64,000 bases of DNA. It comes from Gadus chalcogrammus (taxonomy: Eukaryota > Chordata > Actinopteri > Gadiformes > Gadidae). Location: positions 4,909,887 to 4,973,886 of the forward strand of contig NC_079418.1 of the NCBI RefSeq assembly GCF_026213295.1, in the 5' to 3' direction. This document shows positions 47,907 to 61,500 of the stretch, in pieces. How positions within the stretch are numbered: the stretch's first letter is position 1; each line of letters begins with the position of its first letter. The notes below the pieces were generated by a model that saw only the letters and a list, made by a program, of their open reading frames with translations, did not search any database and was not told where the DNA came from. The position numbers and the translations under genes were made by a program.

Positions 47907-50900
47907 AATATAGCTGCGAGCAGCAATGTGGGTGTCAAGCATAATCGGACTCGGTAGGCTTATTCTGCCGGATGGACGCAATCGGCCAGGGGGCTACATG
48001 ACGACCGCCTCGGAAATCGGCAATACCGACAGCCGGTGGGATGAGTAAATGGGAAAAGGACCCCACCTAGAGGTAAGGGGGCAATGCAGTCTGCCTGACA
48101 GAACAAATGTCACAAATACATAGGGGTATTCGGAACAATATCAACAAAATAATTTACAAGATATATGGGGAGGTCTGACAGTATCATTAAACATTGATAA
48201 TAAGTTTGAAATGTACTCATGTGAAGAGAGAGGAGTTAAAACACGTCTTCATTAATTATAGCGCCCCCTAGAGGTCAATGGTCACCAAATTCATTGAGTG
48301 TCCCCATAATGATGTTATGGGTCTATGTATCAAGTTTGGTTATGATTTGTCCAAGGGATACTGAGATATTGGCGTTTTTCCAGTTTGGCGGCTTCGCGGT
48401 TGAATATCATTGGCTGTCGCGGATATTTGTGCAAGTTATAATATACTAGCTATACGGGGAGGTCTGATAGTATCACCAGACATTGAAAATAAGTTGTAAA
48501 TGTACTCATGTGAAGAGAAAGAGGTCAAAACACATGGACATTAATAACAGCGCCCCCTACAGGTCAAAGGTCACCAAATTAAATCAGTGTCACCTTTATG
48601 AGGCCATGGGTCTATATACCAAGTCTGGTTATGATATGTCAAAGGGATGCTGAGAAATCGGCTCACTTCCTGTTTGGCGGCTTTGCCGCCAAATTTGATT
48701 GGCTTTAGCGGGCAAACGGTTTTGAATTTGACAAATCTATTCGATGTTTTTCATCAAGGATGGCCAGAAGATCATGTGTGCCAAGTTTCGAGATGATTGG
48801 ACAAGATTTGTGATAGGAGTAGCATTTTGAAGGTTTTTGACATAAACCAAGATGGCGGACATATACGTCATGGCGCAATGACGTCATAGGATGTGTTGAA
48901 CTGGGCTTGGTTCAAGGAATCCAATGATACCTGGTTTGTGAAAATTGGTCGAATAGGTCAAAAGTTATGAACATGAATGCATGCCCAACTTTGACCTGTT
49001 GGTGGCGCTAGAGCTGTTGGGCTAGCAACCTTAGATTGGCTTAATGGGCTAATGGGGCAGTCCTGAACAAGTGTGCCAAATTTCACAACTTTTCGCCAAG
49101 CGGTTCTATGGGCTGCCATTGACTCCAATGGCAGCATAATAATAATAATAATAATAAATATAGCTGCGAGCAGCAATGTGGGTGTCAAGCATAATCGGAC
49201 TCGGTAGGCTTATTCTGCCGGATGGACGCAATCGGCCAGGGGGCTACATGACGACCGCCTCGGAAATCGGCAATACCGACAGCCGGTGGGATGAGTAAAT
49301 GGGAAAAGGACCCCACCTAGAGGTAAGGGGGCAATGCAGTCTGCCTGACAGAACAAATGTCACAAATACATAGGGGTATTCGGAACAATATCAACAAAAT
49401 AATTTACAAGATATATGGGGAGGTCTGACAGTATCATTAAACATTGATAATAAGTTTGAAATGTACTCATGTGAAGAGAGAGGAGTTAAAACACGTCTTC
49501 ATTAATTATAGCGCCCCCTAGAGGTCAATGGTCACCAAATTCATTGAGTGTCCCCATAATGATGTTATGGGTCTAGGTATCAAGTTTGGTTATGATTTGT
49601 CCAAGGGATACTGAGATATTGGCGTTTTTCCAGTTTGGCGGCTTCGCGGTTGAATATCATTGGCTGTCGCGGATATTTGTGCAAGTTATAATATACTAGC
49701 TATACGGGGAGGTCTGATAGTATCACCAGACATTGAAAATAAGTTGTAAATGTACTCATGTGAAGGGAAAGAGGTCAAAACACATGGACATTAATAACAG
49801 CGCCCCCTACAGGTCAAAGGTCACCAAATTAAATCAGTGTCACCTTTATGAGGCCATGGGTCTATATACCAAGTCTGGTTATGATATGTCAAAGGGATGC
49901 TGAGAAATCGGCTCACTTCCTGTTTGGCGGCTTCGCCGCCAAATTTGATTGGCTTTAGCGGGCAAACGGTTTTGAATTTGACAAATCTATTCGATGTTTT
50001 TCATCAAGGATGGCCAGAAGATCATGTGTGCCAAGTTTCGAGATGATTGGACAAGATTTGTGATAGGAGTAGCATTTTGAAGGTTTTTGACATAAACCAA
50101 GATGGCGGACATATACGTCATGGCGCAATGACGTCATAGGATGTGTTGAACTGGGCTTGGTTCAAGGAATCCAATGATACCTGGTTTGTGAAAATTGGTC
50201 GAATAGGTCAAAAGTTATGAACATGAATGCATGCCCAACTTTGACCTGTTGGTGGCGCTAGAGCTGTTGGGCTAGCAACCTTAGATTGGCTTAATGGGCT
50301 AATGGGGCAGTCCTGAACAAGTGTGCCAAATTTCACAACTTTTCGCCAAGCGGTTCTATGGGCTGCCATTGACTCCAATGGCAGCATAATAATAATAATA
50401 ATAATAAATATAGCTGCGAGCAGCAATGTGGGTGTCAAGCATAATCGGACTCGGTAGGCTTATTCTGCCGGATGGACGCAATCGGCCAGGGGGCTACATG
50501 ACGACCGCCTCGGAAATCGGCAATACCGACAGCCGGTGGGATGAGTAAATGGGAAAAGGACCCCACCTAGAGGTAAGGGGGCAATGCAGTCTGCCTGACA
50601 GAACAAATGTCACAAATACATAGGGGTATTCGGAACAATATCAACAAAATAATTTACAAGATATATGGGGAGGTCTGACAGTATCATTAAACATTGATAA
50701 TAAGTTTGAAATGTACTCATGTGAAGAGAGAGGAGTTAAAACACGTCTTCATTAATTATAGCGCCCCCTAGAGGTCAATGGTCACCAAATTCATTAAGTG
50801 TCCCCATAATGATGTTATGGGTCTAGGTATCAAGTTTGGTTATGATTTGTCCAAGGGATACTGAGATATTGGCGTTTTTCCAGTTTGGCGGCTTCGCGGT

Positions 50901-53900
50901 TGAATATCATTGGCTGTCGCGGATATTTGTGCAAGTTATAATATACTAGCTATACGGGGAGGTCTGATAGTATCACCAGACATTGAAAATAAGTTGTAAA
51001 TGTACTCATGTGAAGGGAAAGAGGTCAAAACACATGGACATTAATAACAGCGCCCCCTACAGGTCAAAGGTCACCAAATTAAATCAGTGTCACCTTTATG
51101 AGGCCATGGGTCTATATACCAAGTCTGGTTATGATATGTCAAAGGGATGCTGAGAAATCGGCTCACTTCCTGTTTGGCGGCTTCGCCGCCAAATTTGATT
51201 GGCTTTAGCGGGCAAACGGTTTTGAATTTGACAAATCTATTCGATGTTTTTCATCAAGGATGGCCAGAAGATCATGTGTGCCAAGTTTCGAGATGATTGG
51301 ACAAGATTTGTGATAGGAGTAGCATTTTGAAGGTTTTTGACATAAACCAAGATGGCGGACATATACGTCATGGCGCAATGACGTCATAGGATGTGTTGAA
51401 CTGGGCTTGGTTCAAGGAATCCAATGATACCTGGTTTGTGAAAATTGGTCGAATAGGTCAAAAGTTATGAACATGAATGCATGCCCAACTTTGACCTGTT
51501 GGTGGCGCTAGAGCTGTTGGGCTAGCGACCTTAGATTGGCTTAATGGGCTAATGGGGCAGTCCTGAACAAGTGTGCCAAATTTCACAACTTTTCGCCAAG
51601 CGGTTCTATGGGCTGCCATTGACTCCAATGACAGCATAATAATAATAAATATAGCTGCGAGCAGCAATGTGGGTGTCAAGCATAATCGGACTCGGTAGGC
51701 TTATTCTGCCGGATGGACGCAATCGGCCAGGGGGCTACATGACGACCGCCTCGGAAATCGGCAATACCGACAGCCGGTGGGATGAGTAAATGGGAAAAGG
51801 ACCCCACCTAGAGGTAAGGGGGCAATGCAGTCTGCCTGACAGAACAAATGTCACAAATACATAGGGGTATTCGGAACAATATCAACAAAATAATTTACAA
51901 GATATATGGGGAGGTCTGACAGTATCATTAAACATTGATAATAAGTTTGAAATGTACTCATGTGAAGAGAGAGGAGTTAAAACACGTCTTCATTAATTAT
52001 AGCGCCCCCTAGAGGTCAATGGTCACCAAATTCATTGAGTGTCCCCATAATGATGTTATGGGTCTAGGTATCAAGTTTGGTTATGATTTGTCCAAGGGAT
52101 ACTGAGATATTGGCGTTTTTCCAGTTTGGCGGCTTCGCGGTTGAATATCATTGGCTGTCGCGGATATTTGTGCAAGTTATAATATACTAGCTATACGGGG
52201 AGGTCTGATAGTATCACCAGACATTGAAAATAAGTTGTAAATGTACTCATGTGAAGGGAAAGAGGTCAAAACACATGGACATTAATAACAGCGCCCCCTA
52301 CAGGTCAAAGGTCACCAAATTAAATCAGTGTCACCTTTATGAGGCCATGGGTCTATATACCAAGTCTGGTTATGATATGTCAAAGGGATGCTGAGAAATC
52401 GGCTCACTTCCTGTTTGGCGGCTTCGCCGCCAAATTTGATTGGCTTTAGCGGGCAAACGGTTTTGAATTTGACAAATCTATTCGATGTTTTTCATCAAGG
52501 ATGGCCAGAAGATCATGTGTGCCAAGTTTCGAGATGATTGGACAAGATTTGTGATAGGAGTAGCATTTTGAAGGTTTTTGACATAAACCAAGATGGCGGA
52601 CATATACGTCATGGCGCAATGACGTCATAGGGTTTGTTGAACTGGGCTTGGTTCAAGGAATCCAATGATACCTGGTTTGTGAAAATTGGTCGAATAGGTC
52701 AAAAGTTATGAACATGAATGCATGCCCAACTTTGACCTGTTGGTGGCGCTAGAGCTGTTGGGCTAGCGACCTTAGATTGGCTTAATGGGCTAATGGGGCA
52801 GTCCTGAACAAGTGTGCCAAATTTCACAACTTTTCGCCAAGCGGTTCTATGGGCTGCCCTTGACTCCAATGGCAGCATAATAATAATAATAAATATAGCT
52901 GCGAGCAGCAATGTGGGTGTCAAGCATAATCGGACTCGGTAGGCTTATTCTGCCGGATGGACGCAATCGGCCAGGGGGCTACATGATGACCGCCTCGGAA
53001 ATCGGCAATACCGACAGCCGGTGGGATGAGTAAATGGGAAAAGGACCCCACCTAGAGGTAAGGGGGCAATGCAGTCTGCCTGACAGAACAAATGTCACAA
53101 ATACATAGGGGTATTCGGAACAATATCAACAAAATAATTTACAAGATATATGGGGAGGTCTGACAGTATCATTAAACATTGATAATAAGTTTGAAATGTA
53201 CTCATGTGAAGAGAGAGGAGTTAAAACACGTCTTCATTAATTATAGCGCCCCCTAGAGGTCAATGGTCACCAAATTCATTGAGTGTCCCCATAATGATGT
53301 TATGGGTCTATGTATCAAGTTTGGTTATGATTTGTCCAAGGGATACTGAGATATTGGCGTTTTTCCAGTTTGGCGGCTTCGCGGTTGAATATCATTGGCT
53401 GTCGCGGATATTTGTGCAAGTTATAATATACTAGCTATACGGGGAGGTCTGATAGTATCACCAGACATTGAAAATAAGTTGTAAATGTACTCATGTGAAG
53501 AGAAAGAGGTCAAAACACATGGACATTAATAACAGCGCCCCCTACAGGTCAAATGTCACCAAATTAAATCAGTGTCACCTTTATGAGGCCATGGGTCTAT
53601 ATACCAAGTCTGGTTATGATATGTCAAAGGGATGCTGAGAAATCGGCTCACTTCCTGTTTGGCGGCTTCGCCGCCAAATTTGATTGGCTTTAGCGGGCAA
53701 ACGGTTTTGAATTTGACAAATCTATTCGATGTTTTTCATCAAGGATGGCCAGAAGATCATGTGTGCCAAGTTTCGAGATGATTGGACAAGATTTGTGATA
53801 GGAGTAGCATTTTGAAGGTTTTTGACATAAACCAAGATGGCGGACATATACGTCATGGCGCAATGACGTCATAGGATGTGTTGAACTGGGCTTGGTTCAA

Positions 53901-54120
53901 GGAATCCAATGATATCTGGTTTGTGAAAATAAGTCGAATAGGTCAAAAGTTATGAACATGAATGCATGCCCAACTTTGACCTGTTGGTGGCGCTAGAGCT
54001 GTTGGGCTAGCGACCTTAGATTGGCTTAATGGGCTAATGGGGCAGTCCTGAACAAGTGTGCCAAATTTCACAACTTTTCGCCAAGCGGTTCTATGGGCTG
54101 CCATTGACTCCAATGGCAGC

Positions 54121-54151
<31 letters not shown>

Positions 54152-54206
54152 GAATTCGTACAATAACAATAGGTTGTCTCGCAACATAGTTGCTTGACAC
54201 CCAATA
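47907..54206 (-). repeat. Array 2 units 3-7 (short form)
   Basis: Units of 1250, 1250, 1241, 1244 and 1315 bp. The deletion relative to the long form joins GGAACAATATC to AACAAAATAATTTACAAG. Length differences come mainly from the (TAA)n tract; unit 7 ends with one terminal module at about 54152. Confidence 0.9.
50098..50136 (+). promoter_or_regulatory. YY1-like plus CRE sites, example from unit 4
   Basis: CAAGATGGCGG (50098-50108) resembles the YY1 consensus; TACGTCA (50114) is a CRE half-like site and TGACGTCA (50129-50136) a full CRE palindrome. The full CRE recurs in every complete unit: 46013, 47632, 48879, 50129, 51379, 52620, 53864, 55179, 58260, 59504, 60808, 62112. Sites are seen; binding is not shown. 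Confidence 0.6.
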
Positions 54207-55521
54207 AATATAGCTGCGAGCAGCAATGTGGGTGTCAAGCATAATCGGACTCGGTAGGCTTATTCTGCCGGATGGACGCAATCGGCCAGGGGGCTACATG
54301 ACGACCGCCTTGGAAATCGGCAATACCGACAGCCGGTGGGATGAGTAAATGGGAAAAGGACCCCACCTAGAGGTAAGGGGGCAATGCAGTCTGCCTGACA
54401 GAACAAATGTCACAAATACATAGGGGTATTCGGAACAATATCAACAAAATAATTTACAAGATATATGGGGAGGTCTGACAGTATCATTAAACATTGATAA
54501 TAAGTTTGAAATGTACTCATGTGAAGAGAGAGGAGTTAAAACACGTCTTCATTAATTATAGCGCCCCCTAGAGGTCAATGGTCACCAAATTCATTAAGTG
54601 TCCCCATAATGATGTTTTGGGTCTAGGTATCAAGTTTGGTTATGATTTGTCCAAGGGATACTGAGATATTGGCGTTTTTCCAGTTTGGCGGCTTCGCGGT
54701 TGAATATCATTGGCTGTCGCGGATATTTGTGCAAGTTATAATATACTAGCTATACGGGGAGGTCTGATAGTATCACCAGACATTGAAAATAAGTTGTAAA
54801 TGTACTCATGTGAAGGGAAAGAGGTCAAAACACATGGACATTAATAACAGCGCCCCCTACAGGTCAAATGTCACCAAATTAAATCAGTGTCACCTTTATG
54901 AGGCCATGGGTCTATATACCAAGTCTGGTTATGATATGTCAAAGGGATGCTGAGAAATCGGCTCACTTCCTGTTTGGCGGCTTCGCCGCCAAATTTGATT
55001 GGCTTTAGCGGGCAAACGGTTTTGAATTTGACAAATCTATTCGATGTTTTTCATCAAGGATGGCCAGAAGATCATGTGTGCCAAGTTTCGAGATGATTGG
55101 ACAAGATTTGTGATAGGAGTAGCATTTTGAAGGTTTTTGACATAAACCAAGATGGCGGACATATACGTCATGGCGCAATGACGTCATAGGATGTGTTGAA
55201 CTGGGCTTGGTTCAAGGAATCCAATGATATCTGGTTTGTGAAAATAAGTCGAATAGGTCAAAAGTTATGAACATGAATGCATGCCCAACTTTGACCTGTT
55301 GGTGGCGCTAGAGCTGTTGGGCTAGCGACCTTAGATTGGCTTAATGGGCTAATGGGGCAGTCCTGAACAAGTGTGCCAAATTTCACAACTTTTCGCCAAG
55401 CGGTTCTATGGGCTGCCATTGACTCCAATGGCAGCATAATAATAATAATAATAATAATAATAAGAAGAATTCGTACAATAACAATAGGTTGTCTCGCAAC
55501 ATAGTTGCTTGACACCCAATA
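54207..55521 (-). repeat. Array 2 unit 8 (short form)
   Basis: 1315 bp, very close to unit 7, including its AAAATAAGTCG variant near 55240, and ending with a terminal module. Units 7 and 8 thus form a recent tandem pair. Confidence 0.9.
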
Positions 55522-56055
55522 AATATAGCTGCGAGCAGCAATGTGGGTGTCAAGCATAATCGGACTCGGTAGGCTTATTCTGCCGGATGGACGCAATCGG
55601 CCAGGGGGCTACATGACGACCGTCTCGGAAATCGGCAATACCGACAGCCGGTGGGATGAGGAAATGGGAAAAGGACCCCACCTAGAGGTAAGGGCGCAAT
55701 ACAGTCTGCCTGACAGAACAAATGTCACAAATACATAGGGGTATTCGGAACAATATTCCTAAAAGAGACACAATGTAAACAAGCACCCGTTCTGGAGGTG
55801 GTTCGTGAAGCATCTAATCCATCGGGAATTGAAGTTTATATTGTAAATCGGCGTAATGGTAAATATAGTCATTGTTGTAGTATACATTAAGTACCGCTTG
55901 TCGCCACACAAGTGCAGTGTCTACCCATTAATCAGCGTCGTCAAGTTTGATTGGCTGTCACGGCCAAACGGTTATGAATTTGAGAAAGCGGTTTGATACA
56001 TTTGTTCAGCTTGGTCGGAAGGTCATATATGCCAAGTTCTATGAAGATTGGACAT

Positions 56056-56714
56056 TGTAGTGTTCTCGTGCAGTGTGTTGTAACCCTGACTTAACACCGA
56101 GTTAAACCGTAGCCAATGAAGACAGAGTCGTAGTAAGGTTGACCATTTACTGTCACAATTCCTCATGAACAGACGGTGAAAACTGCAAATAAAAGAATAC
56201 AAAAATACTGAATGTACATTTGACTAAACAGCATGTTGTACATAGTTGTAAATAATAATATAAACTGTCTAACACTGCAAGAAGACATTCTGATGCCAAT
56301 TGCATTGATTTTAGTTTGTACACAATTGCTAACCAAAACGTTTTTAACAACACATCAAACATTATTTTAAACTAAATCCACTCTAATATATTATCTTAAA
56401 CATGTCTTGCATTGATTAAACAAACTTACGGCATTGCCTCTTAGATGCTTTCATGTGGATGCTAGCGGATTACAATCAGAAGATGCACATGTCTGCCATT
56501 CCTTCTACAGAGGTACGATTTTTAACAGGAAATGACGTCACAGGAAGTGACTAAACCGGAAGTGAAATAATAACAAACCTAAAACGGCAAAATAATATGA
56601 ATTTATACATTGGCTTATTTTAACTGTAAAGTAATTATTCACATCCGTTTTTACATATACATATTTAAGAAATCAATGTAAGAATATTAAATGAGTGCCA
56701 GGAGAGACAACACA
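56056..56714 (-). mobile_element. Solo LTR-like insertion, 659 bp, 5-bp TSD
   Basis: Begins TGTAGTG and ends AACACA (TGT...ACA), flanked by GACAT at 56051-56055 and 56715-56719. Other long units (e.g. 45209, 46828, 63290) carry GATTGGACAT followed directly by (A/C)ATTTGTGG, that is the empty site with one GACAT. Size, TG...CA ends and 5-bp duplication fit a retroviral-type solo LTR. Orientation is inferred as minus from promoter-like motifs and a splice donor on that strand; an AATAAA on the plus strand (about 56186) is the counter-evidence. Confidence 0.75.
56533..56565 (-). promoter_or_regulatory. CRE plus two ETS sites in solo LTR
   Basis: TGACGTCA at 56533-56540, with GGAAGT at 56543-56548 and CCGGAAGTG at 56557-56565 beside it. 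CRE and ETS sites this close are typical of strong proximal promoters. On the minus strand a GTAAGT consensus splice donor follows at 56429-56424, about 110 bp downstream, as for an LTR-driven first exon. Motifs are seen; activity is inference. Confidence 0.5.
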
Positions 56715-58531
56715 GACATAATTTGTGGCCTGTGGAAATTTTCAACTGATTTTGACAACTTGCAACATGGCGGCCAAGTTCTGATGCAATGAGAAATAAT
56801 TCATAAGCTACATAAGGAGGTCTGGCAGTATCCTCAGACATTAAAAATAAGTTTGAAATGTACTCATGTGAAGAGAGAGAAGTTAAAACACGTCTTCAGT
56901 AATTATAGCGCCCCCTATAGGTCAATGGTCACCAAATTCATTGAGTGTCCCCCTGATGATGTTATGGGTCTATGTATCAAGTTTGGTTATGATATGTCAA
57001 AGGGCTGCTGAGATATTGGCGTGTTTCCGGTTTGGCGGCTTCGCGGTCGAATATCATTAGCTGCCGCGGATATTTCTGCAAAAAATAATATACTCGCTAT
57101 ACGGGGAGGTCTGATAGTATCACCAGAGATTGAAAATAATTTTTAAATGTACTCATGTGAAGAGGGAGGAGTCAAAACACATCGACATTAATAACAGCGC
57201 CCCCTAGAGGTCAAAGGTCACCAAATTCATTCAGTGTCAGCTTTATGGGGGCTTGGGTCTATATACCAAGGTTGGTTATGATATGTCAAAGGGCTGTTGA
57301 GATATTGGCTTACATCCGGTTTGGCGGCTTCGCCGCCAAATTTGATTGGCTTTAGCGGGCAAACGGTTTTGAATTTGAGAAAGCTGTTTAACACATTAGT
57401 TCAGCTTGGTCTGAAGATCATATATGCAGAGTTTCATGAAGATTGGACATAATTTGTGGCCTGTGGGAATTTACAACTGATTTTGACAACTTTCAACATG
57501 GCGGCCAAGTTCTGATGTTGCAATGAGAAATAATTTATAAGCTATATTAGTAGGTCTGACAGTATCATCAGACATTGAAAATAAGTTTGAAATGTACTCA
57601 TGTGAAGAGAGAGGAGTTAAAACACGTCTTCATTAATTATAGCGCCCCCTAGCGGTCAATGGTCACCAAATTCTTTGAGTGTCCCCATGATTATGTTATG
57701 GGTCAATGTATCAAGTTTGGTTATGATATGTCAAAGGGCTGCAGAGATATTGGCGTGTTTCCGGTTTTCCGGGTTCGCGCTCGAATATCATTGGCTGTCG
57801 CGGATATTTCTGCAAGACGTAATATATGAGCTATATGGAGAGGTCTGATAGTATCACCAGACATTGAAAATAAGTTTTAAATGTACTCATGTGAAGAGAG
57901 AGGAGTCAAAACACATCGACATTAATAACAGCGCCACCTAGAGGTCAAGGGTCACCAAATTCATTCAGTGTCACCGTGATGCGGTCATGGGTCTCTCTAC
58001 CAAGGTTGGTTATGATAGGTCAAAGGGCTTCTGAGATATGGGCTTACTTCCGGTTTGGCAACTTGGCGGTCAAATTTGATTGGCTTTAGCGGACACACGA
58101 TTTTGAATTTGACAAATCTATTCGATGTTTTTTATCAAGCATGGCCAGAAGATCATGTGTGCCAAGTTTCGAGATGATTGGACAAGATTTGTGATAGAAG
58201 TAGCATTTTGAAGGTTTTTGACATAAACCAAGATGGCGGAAATATACGTCATGGCACAATGACGTCATAGGGTGTGTTGAACTGGGCTTGGTTCAAGGAA
58301 TCCAATGATACCTGGTTTGTGAATATTGGTCGAATAGGTCGAAAGTTATGAACATGAATGCATGCCCAACTTTGACCTGTTGGTGGCGCTAGAGCTGTTG
58401 GGCTAGCGACCTGAGATTGGCTTAATGGGCTAATGGGGCAGTCCTGAACCAGTGTGCCAAATTTCACAACTTTTCGCCAAGCGGTTCTATGGGCTACCAT
58501 TGACTCCAATGGCAGCATAATAATAATAATA

Positions 58532-61500
58532 AATATAGCTGCGAGCAGCAATGTGGGTGTCAAGCATAATCGGACTCGGTAGGCTTATTCTGCCGGATTG
58601 ACGCAATCGGCCAGGGGGCTACATGACGACCGCCTCGGAAATCGGCAATACCGACAGCCGGTGGGATGAGTAAATGGGAAAAGGACCCCACCTAGAGGTA
58701 AGGGGGCAATGCAGTCTGCCTGACAGAACAAATGTCACAAATACATAGGGGTATTCGGAACAATATCAACAAAATAATTTACAAGATATATGGGGAGGTC
58801 TGACAGTATCATTAAACATTGATAATAAGTTTGAAATGTACTCATGTGAAGAGAGAGGAGTTAAAACACGTCTTCATTAATTATAGCGCCCCCTCGAGGT
58901 CAATGGTCACCAAATTCATTGAGTGTCCCCATAATGATGTTATGGGTCTAGGTATCAAGTTTGGTTATGATTTGTCCAAGGGATACTGAGATATTGGCGT
59001 TTTTCCAGTTTGGCGGCTTCGCGGTTGAATATCATTGGCTGTCGCGGATATTTGTGCAAGTTATAATATACTAGCTATACGGGGAGGTCTGATAGTATCA
59101 CCAGACATTGAAAATAAGTTGTAAATGTACTCATGTGAAGGGAAAGAGGTCAAAACACATGGACATTAATAACAGCGCCCCCTACAGGTCAAAGGTCACC
59201 AAATTAAATCAGTGTCACCTTTATGAGGCCATGGGTCTATATACCAAGTCTGGTTATGATATGTCAAAGGGATGCTGAGAAATCGGCTCACTTCCTGTTT
59301 GGCGGCTTCGCCGCCAAATTTGATTGGCTTTAGCGGGCAAACGGTTTTGAATTTGACAAATCTATTCGATGTTTTTCATCAAGGATGGCCAGAAGATCAT
59401 GTGTGCCAAGTTTCAAGATGATTGGACAAGATTTGTGATAGGAGTAGCATTTTGAAGGTTTTTGACATAAACCAAGATGGCGGACATATACGTCATGGCG
59501 CAATGACGTCATAGGGTTTGTTGAACTGGGCTTGGTTCAAGGAATCCAATGATACCTGGTTTGTGAAAATTGGTCGAATAGGTCAAAAGTTATGAACATG
59601 AATGCATGCCCAACTTTGACCTGTTGGTGGCGCTAGAGCTGTTGGGCTAGCGACCTTAGATTGGCTTAATGGGCTAATGGGGCAGTCCTGAACAAGTGTG
59701 CCAAATTTCACAACTTTTCGCCAAGCGGTTCTATGGGCTGCCATTGACTCCAATGGCAGCATAATAATAATAATAATAATAATAATTCGTACAATAACAA
59801 TAGGTTGTCTCGCAACATAGTTGCTTGACACCCAAATATAGCTGCGAGCAGCAATGTGGGTGTCAAGCATAATCGGACTCGGTAGGCTAATTCTGCCGGA
59901 TGGACGCAATTGGCCTGGGGGCTACATGACGACCGCCTCGGAAATCGGCAATACCGACAGCCGGTGGGATGAGTAAATGGGAAAAAGGACCCCACCTAGA
60001 GGTAAGGGCGCAATGCAGTCTGCCTGACAGAACAAATGTCACAAATACATAGGGGTATTCGGAACAATATCAACAAAATAATTTACAAGATATATGGGGA
60101 GGTCTGACAGTATCATTAAACATTGATAATAAGTTTGAAATGTACTCATGTGAAGAGAGAGGAGTTAAAACACGTCTTCATTAATTATAGCGCCCCCTAG
60201 AGGTCAATGGTCACCAAATTCATTGAGTGTCCCCATAATGATGTTATGGGTCTAGGTATCAAGTTTGGTTATGATTTGTCCAAGGGATACTGAGATATTG
60301 GCGTTTTTCCAGTTTGGCGGCTTCGCGGTTGAATATCATTGGCTGTCGCGGATATTTGTGCAAGTTATAATATACTAGCTATACGGGGAGGTCTGATAGT
60401 ATCACCAGACATTGAAAATAAGTTGTAAATGTACTCATGTGAAGGGAAAGAGGTCAAAACACATGGACATTAATAACAGCGCCCCCTACAGGTCAAAGGT
60501 CACCAAATTAAATCAGTGTCACCTTTATGAGGCCATGGGTCTATATACCAAGTCTGGTTATGATATGTCAAAGGGATGCTGAGAAATCGGCTCACTTCCT
60601 GTTTGGCGGCTTCGCCGCCAAATTTGATTGGCTTTAGCGGGCAAACGGTTTTGAATTTGACAAATCTATTCGATGTTTTTCATCAAGGATGGCCAGAAGA
60701 TCATGTGTGCCAAGTTTCAAGATGATTGGACAAGATTTGTGATAGGAGTAGCATTTTGAAGGTTTTTGACATAAACCAAGATGGCGGACATATACGTCAT
60801 GGCGCAATGACGTCATAGGGTTTGTTGAACTGGGCTTGGTTCAAGGAATCCAATGATACCTGGTTTGTGAAAATTGGTCGAATAGGTCAAAAGTTATGAA
60901 CATGAATGCATGCCCAACTTTGACCTGTTGGTGGCGCTAGAGCTGTTGGGCTAGCGACCTTAGATTGGCTTAATGGGCTAATGGGGCAGTCCTGAACAAG
61001 TGTGCCAAATTTCACAACTTTTCGCCAAGCGGTTCTATGGGCTGCCATTGACTCCAATGGCAGCATAATAATAATAATAATAATAATAATTCGTACAATA
61101 ACAATAGGTTGTCTCGCAACATAGTTGCTTGACACCCAAATATAGCTGCGAGCAGCAATGTGGGTGTCAAGCATAATCGGACTCGGTAGGCTAATTCTGC
61201 CGGATGGACGCAATTGGCCTGGGGGCTACATGACGACCGCCTCGGAAATCGGCAATACCGACAGCCGGTGGGATGAGTAAATGGGAAAAAGGACCCCACC
61301 TAGAGGTAAGGGCGCAATGCAGTCTGCCTGACAGAACAAATGTCACAAATACATAGGGGTATTCGGAACAATATCAACAAAATAATTTACAAGATATATG
61401 GGGAGGTCTGACAGTATCATTAAACATTGATAATAAGTTTGAAATGTACTCATGTGAAGAGAGAGGAGTTAAAACACGTCTTCATTAATTATAGCGCCCC

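Larger units (their letters stand above)
55522..58531 (-). repeat. Array 2 unit 9, expanded to 3.0 kb
   Basis: A long-form unit enlarged twice: by a 659-bp LTR-like insertion at 56056-56714, and by about 0.7 kb of internal re-duplication. At about 57358 the sequence passes from the late AACGGTTTTGAATTTG block into the downstream part of the early one (GAGAAAGCTG), so both 289-bp modules are repeated. The first half is more diverged from other units than the second. Confidence 0.85.
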
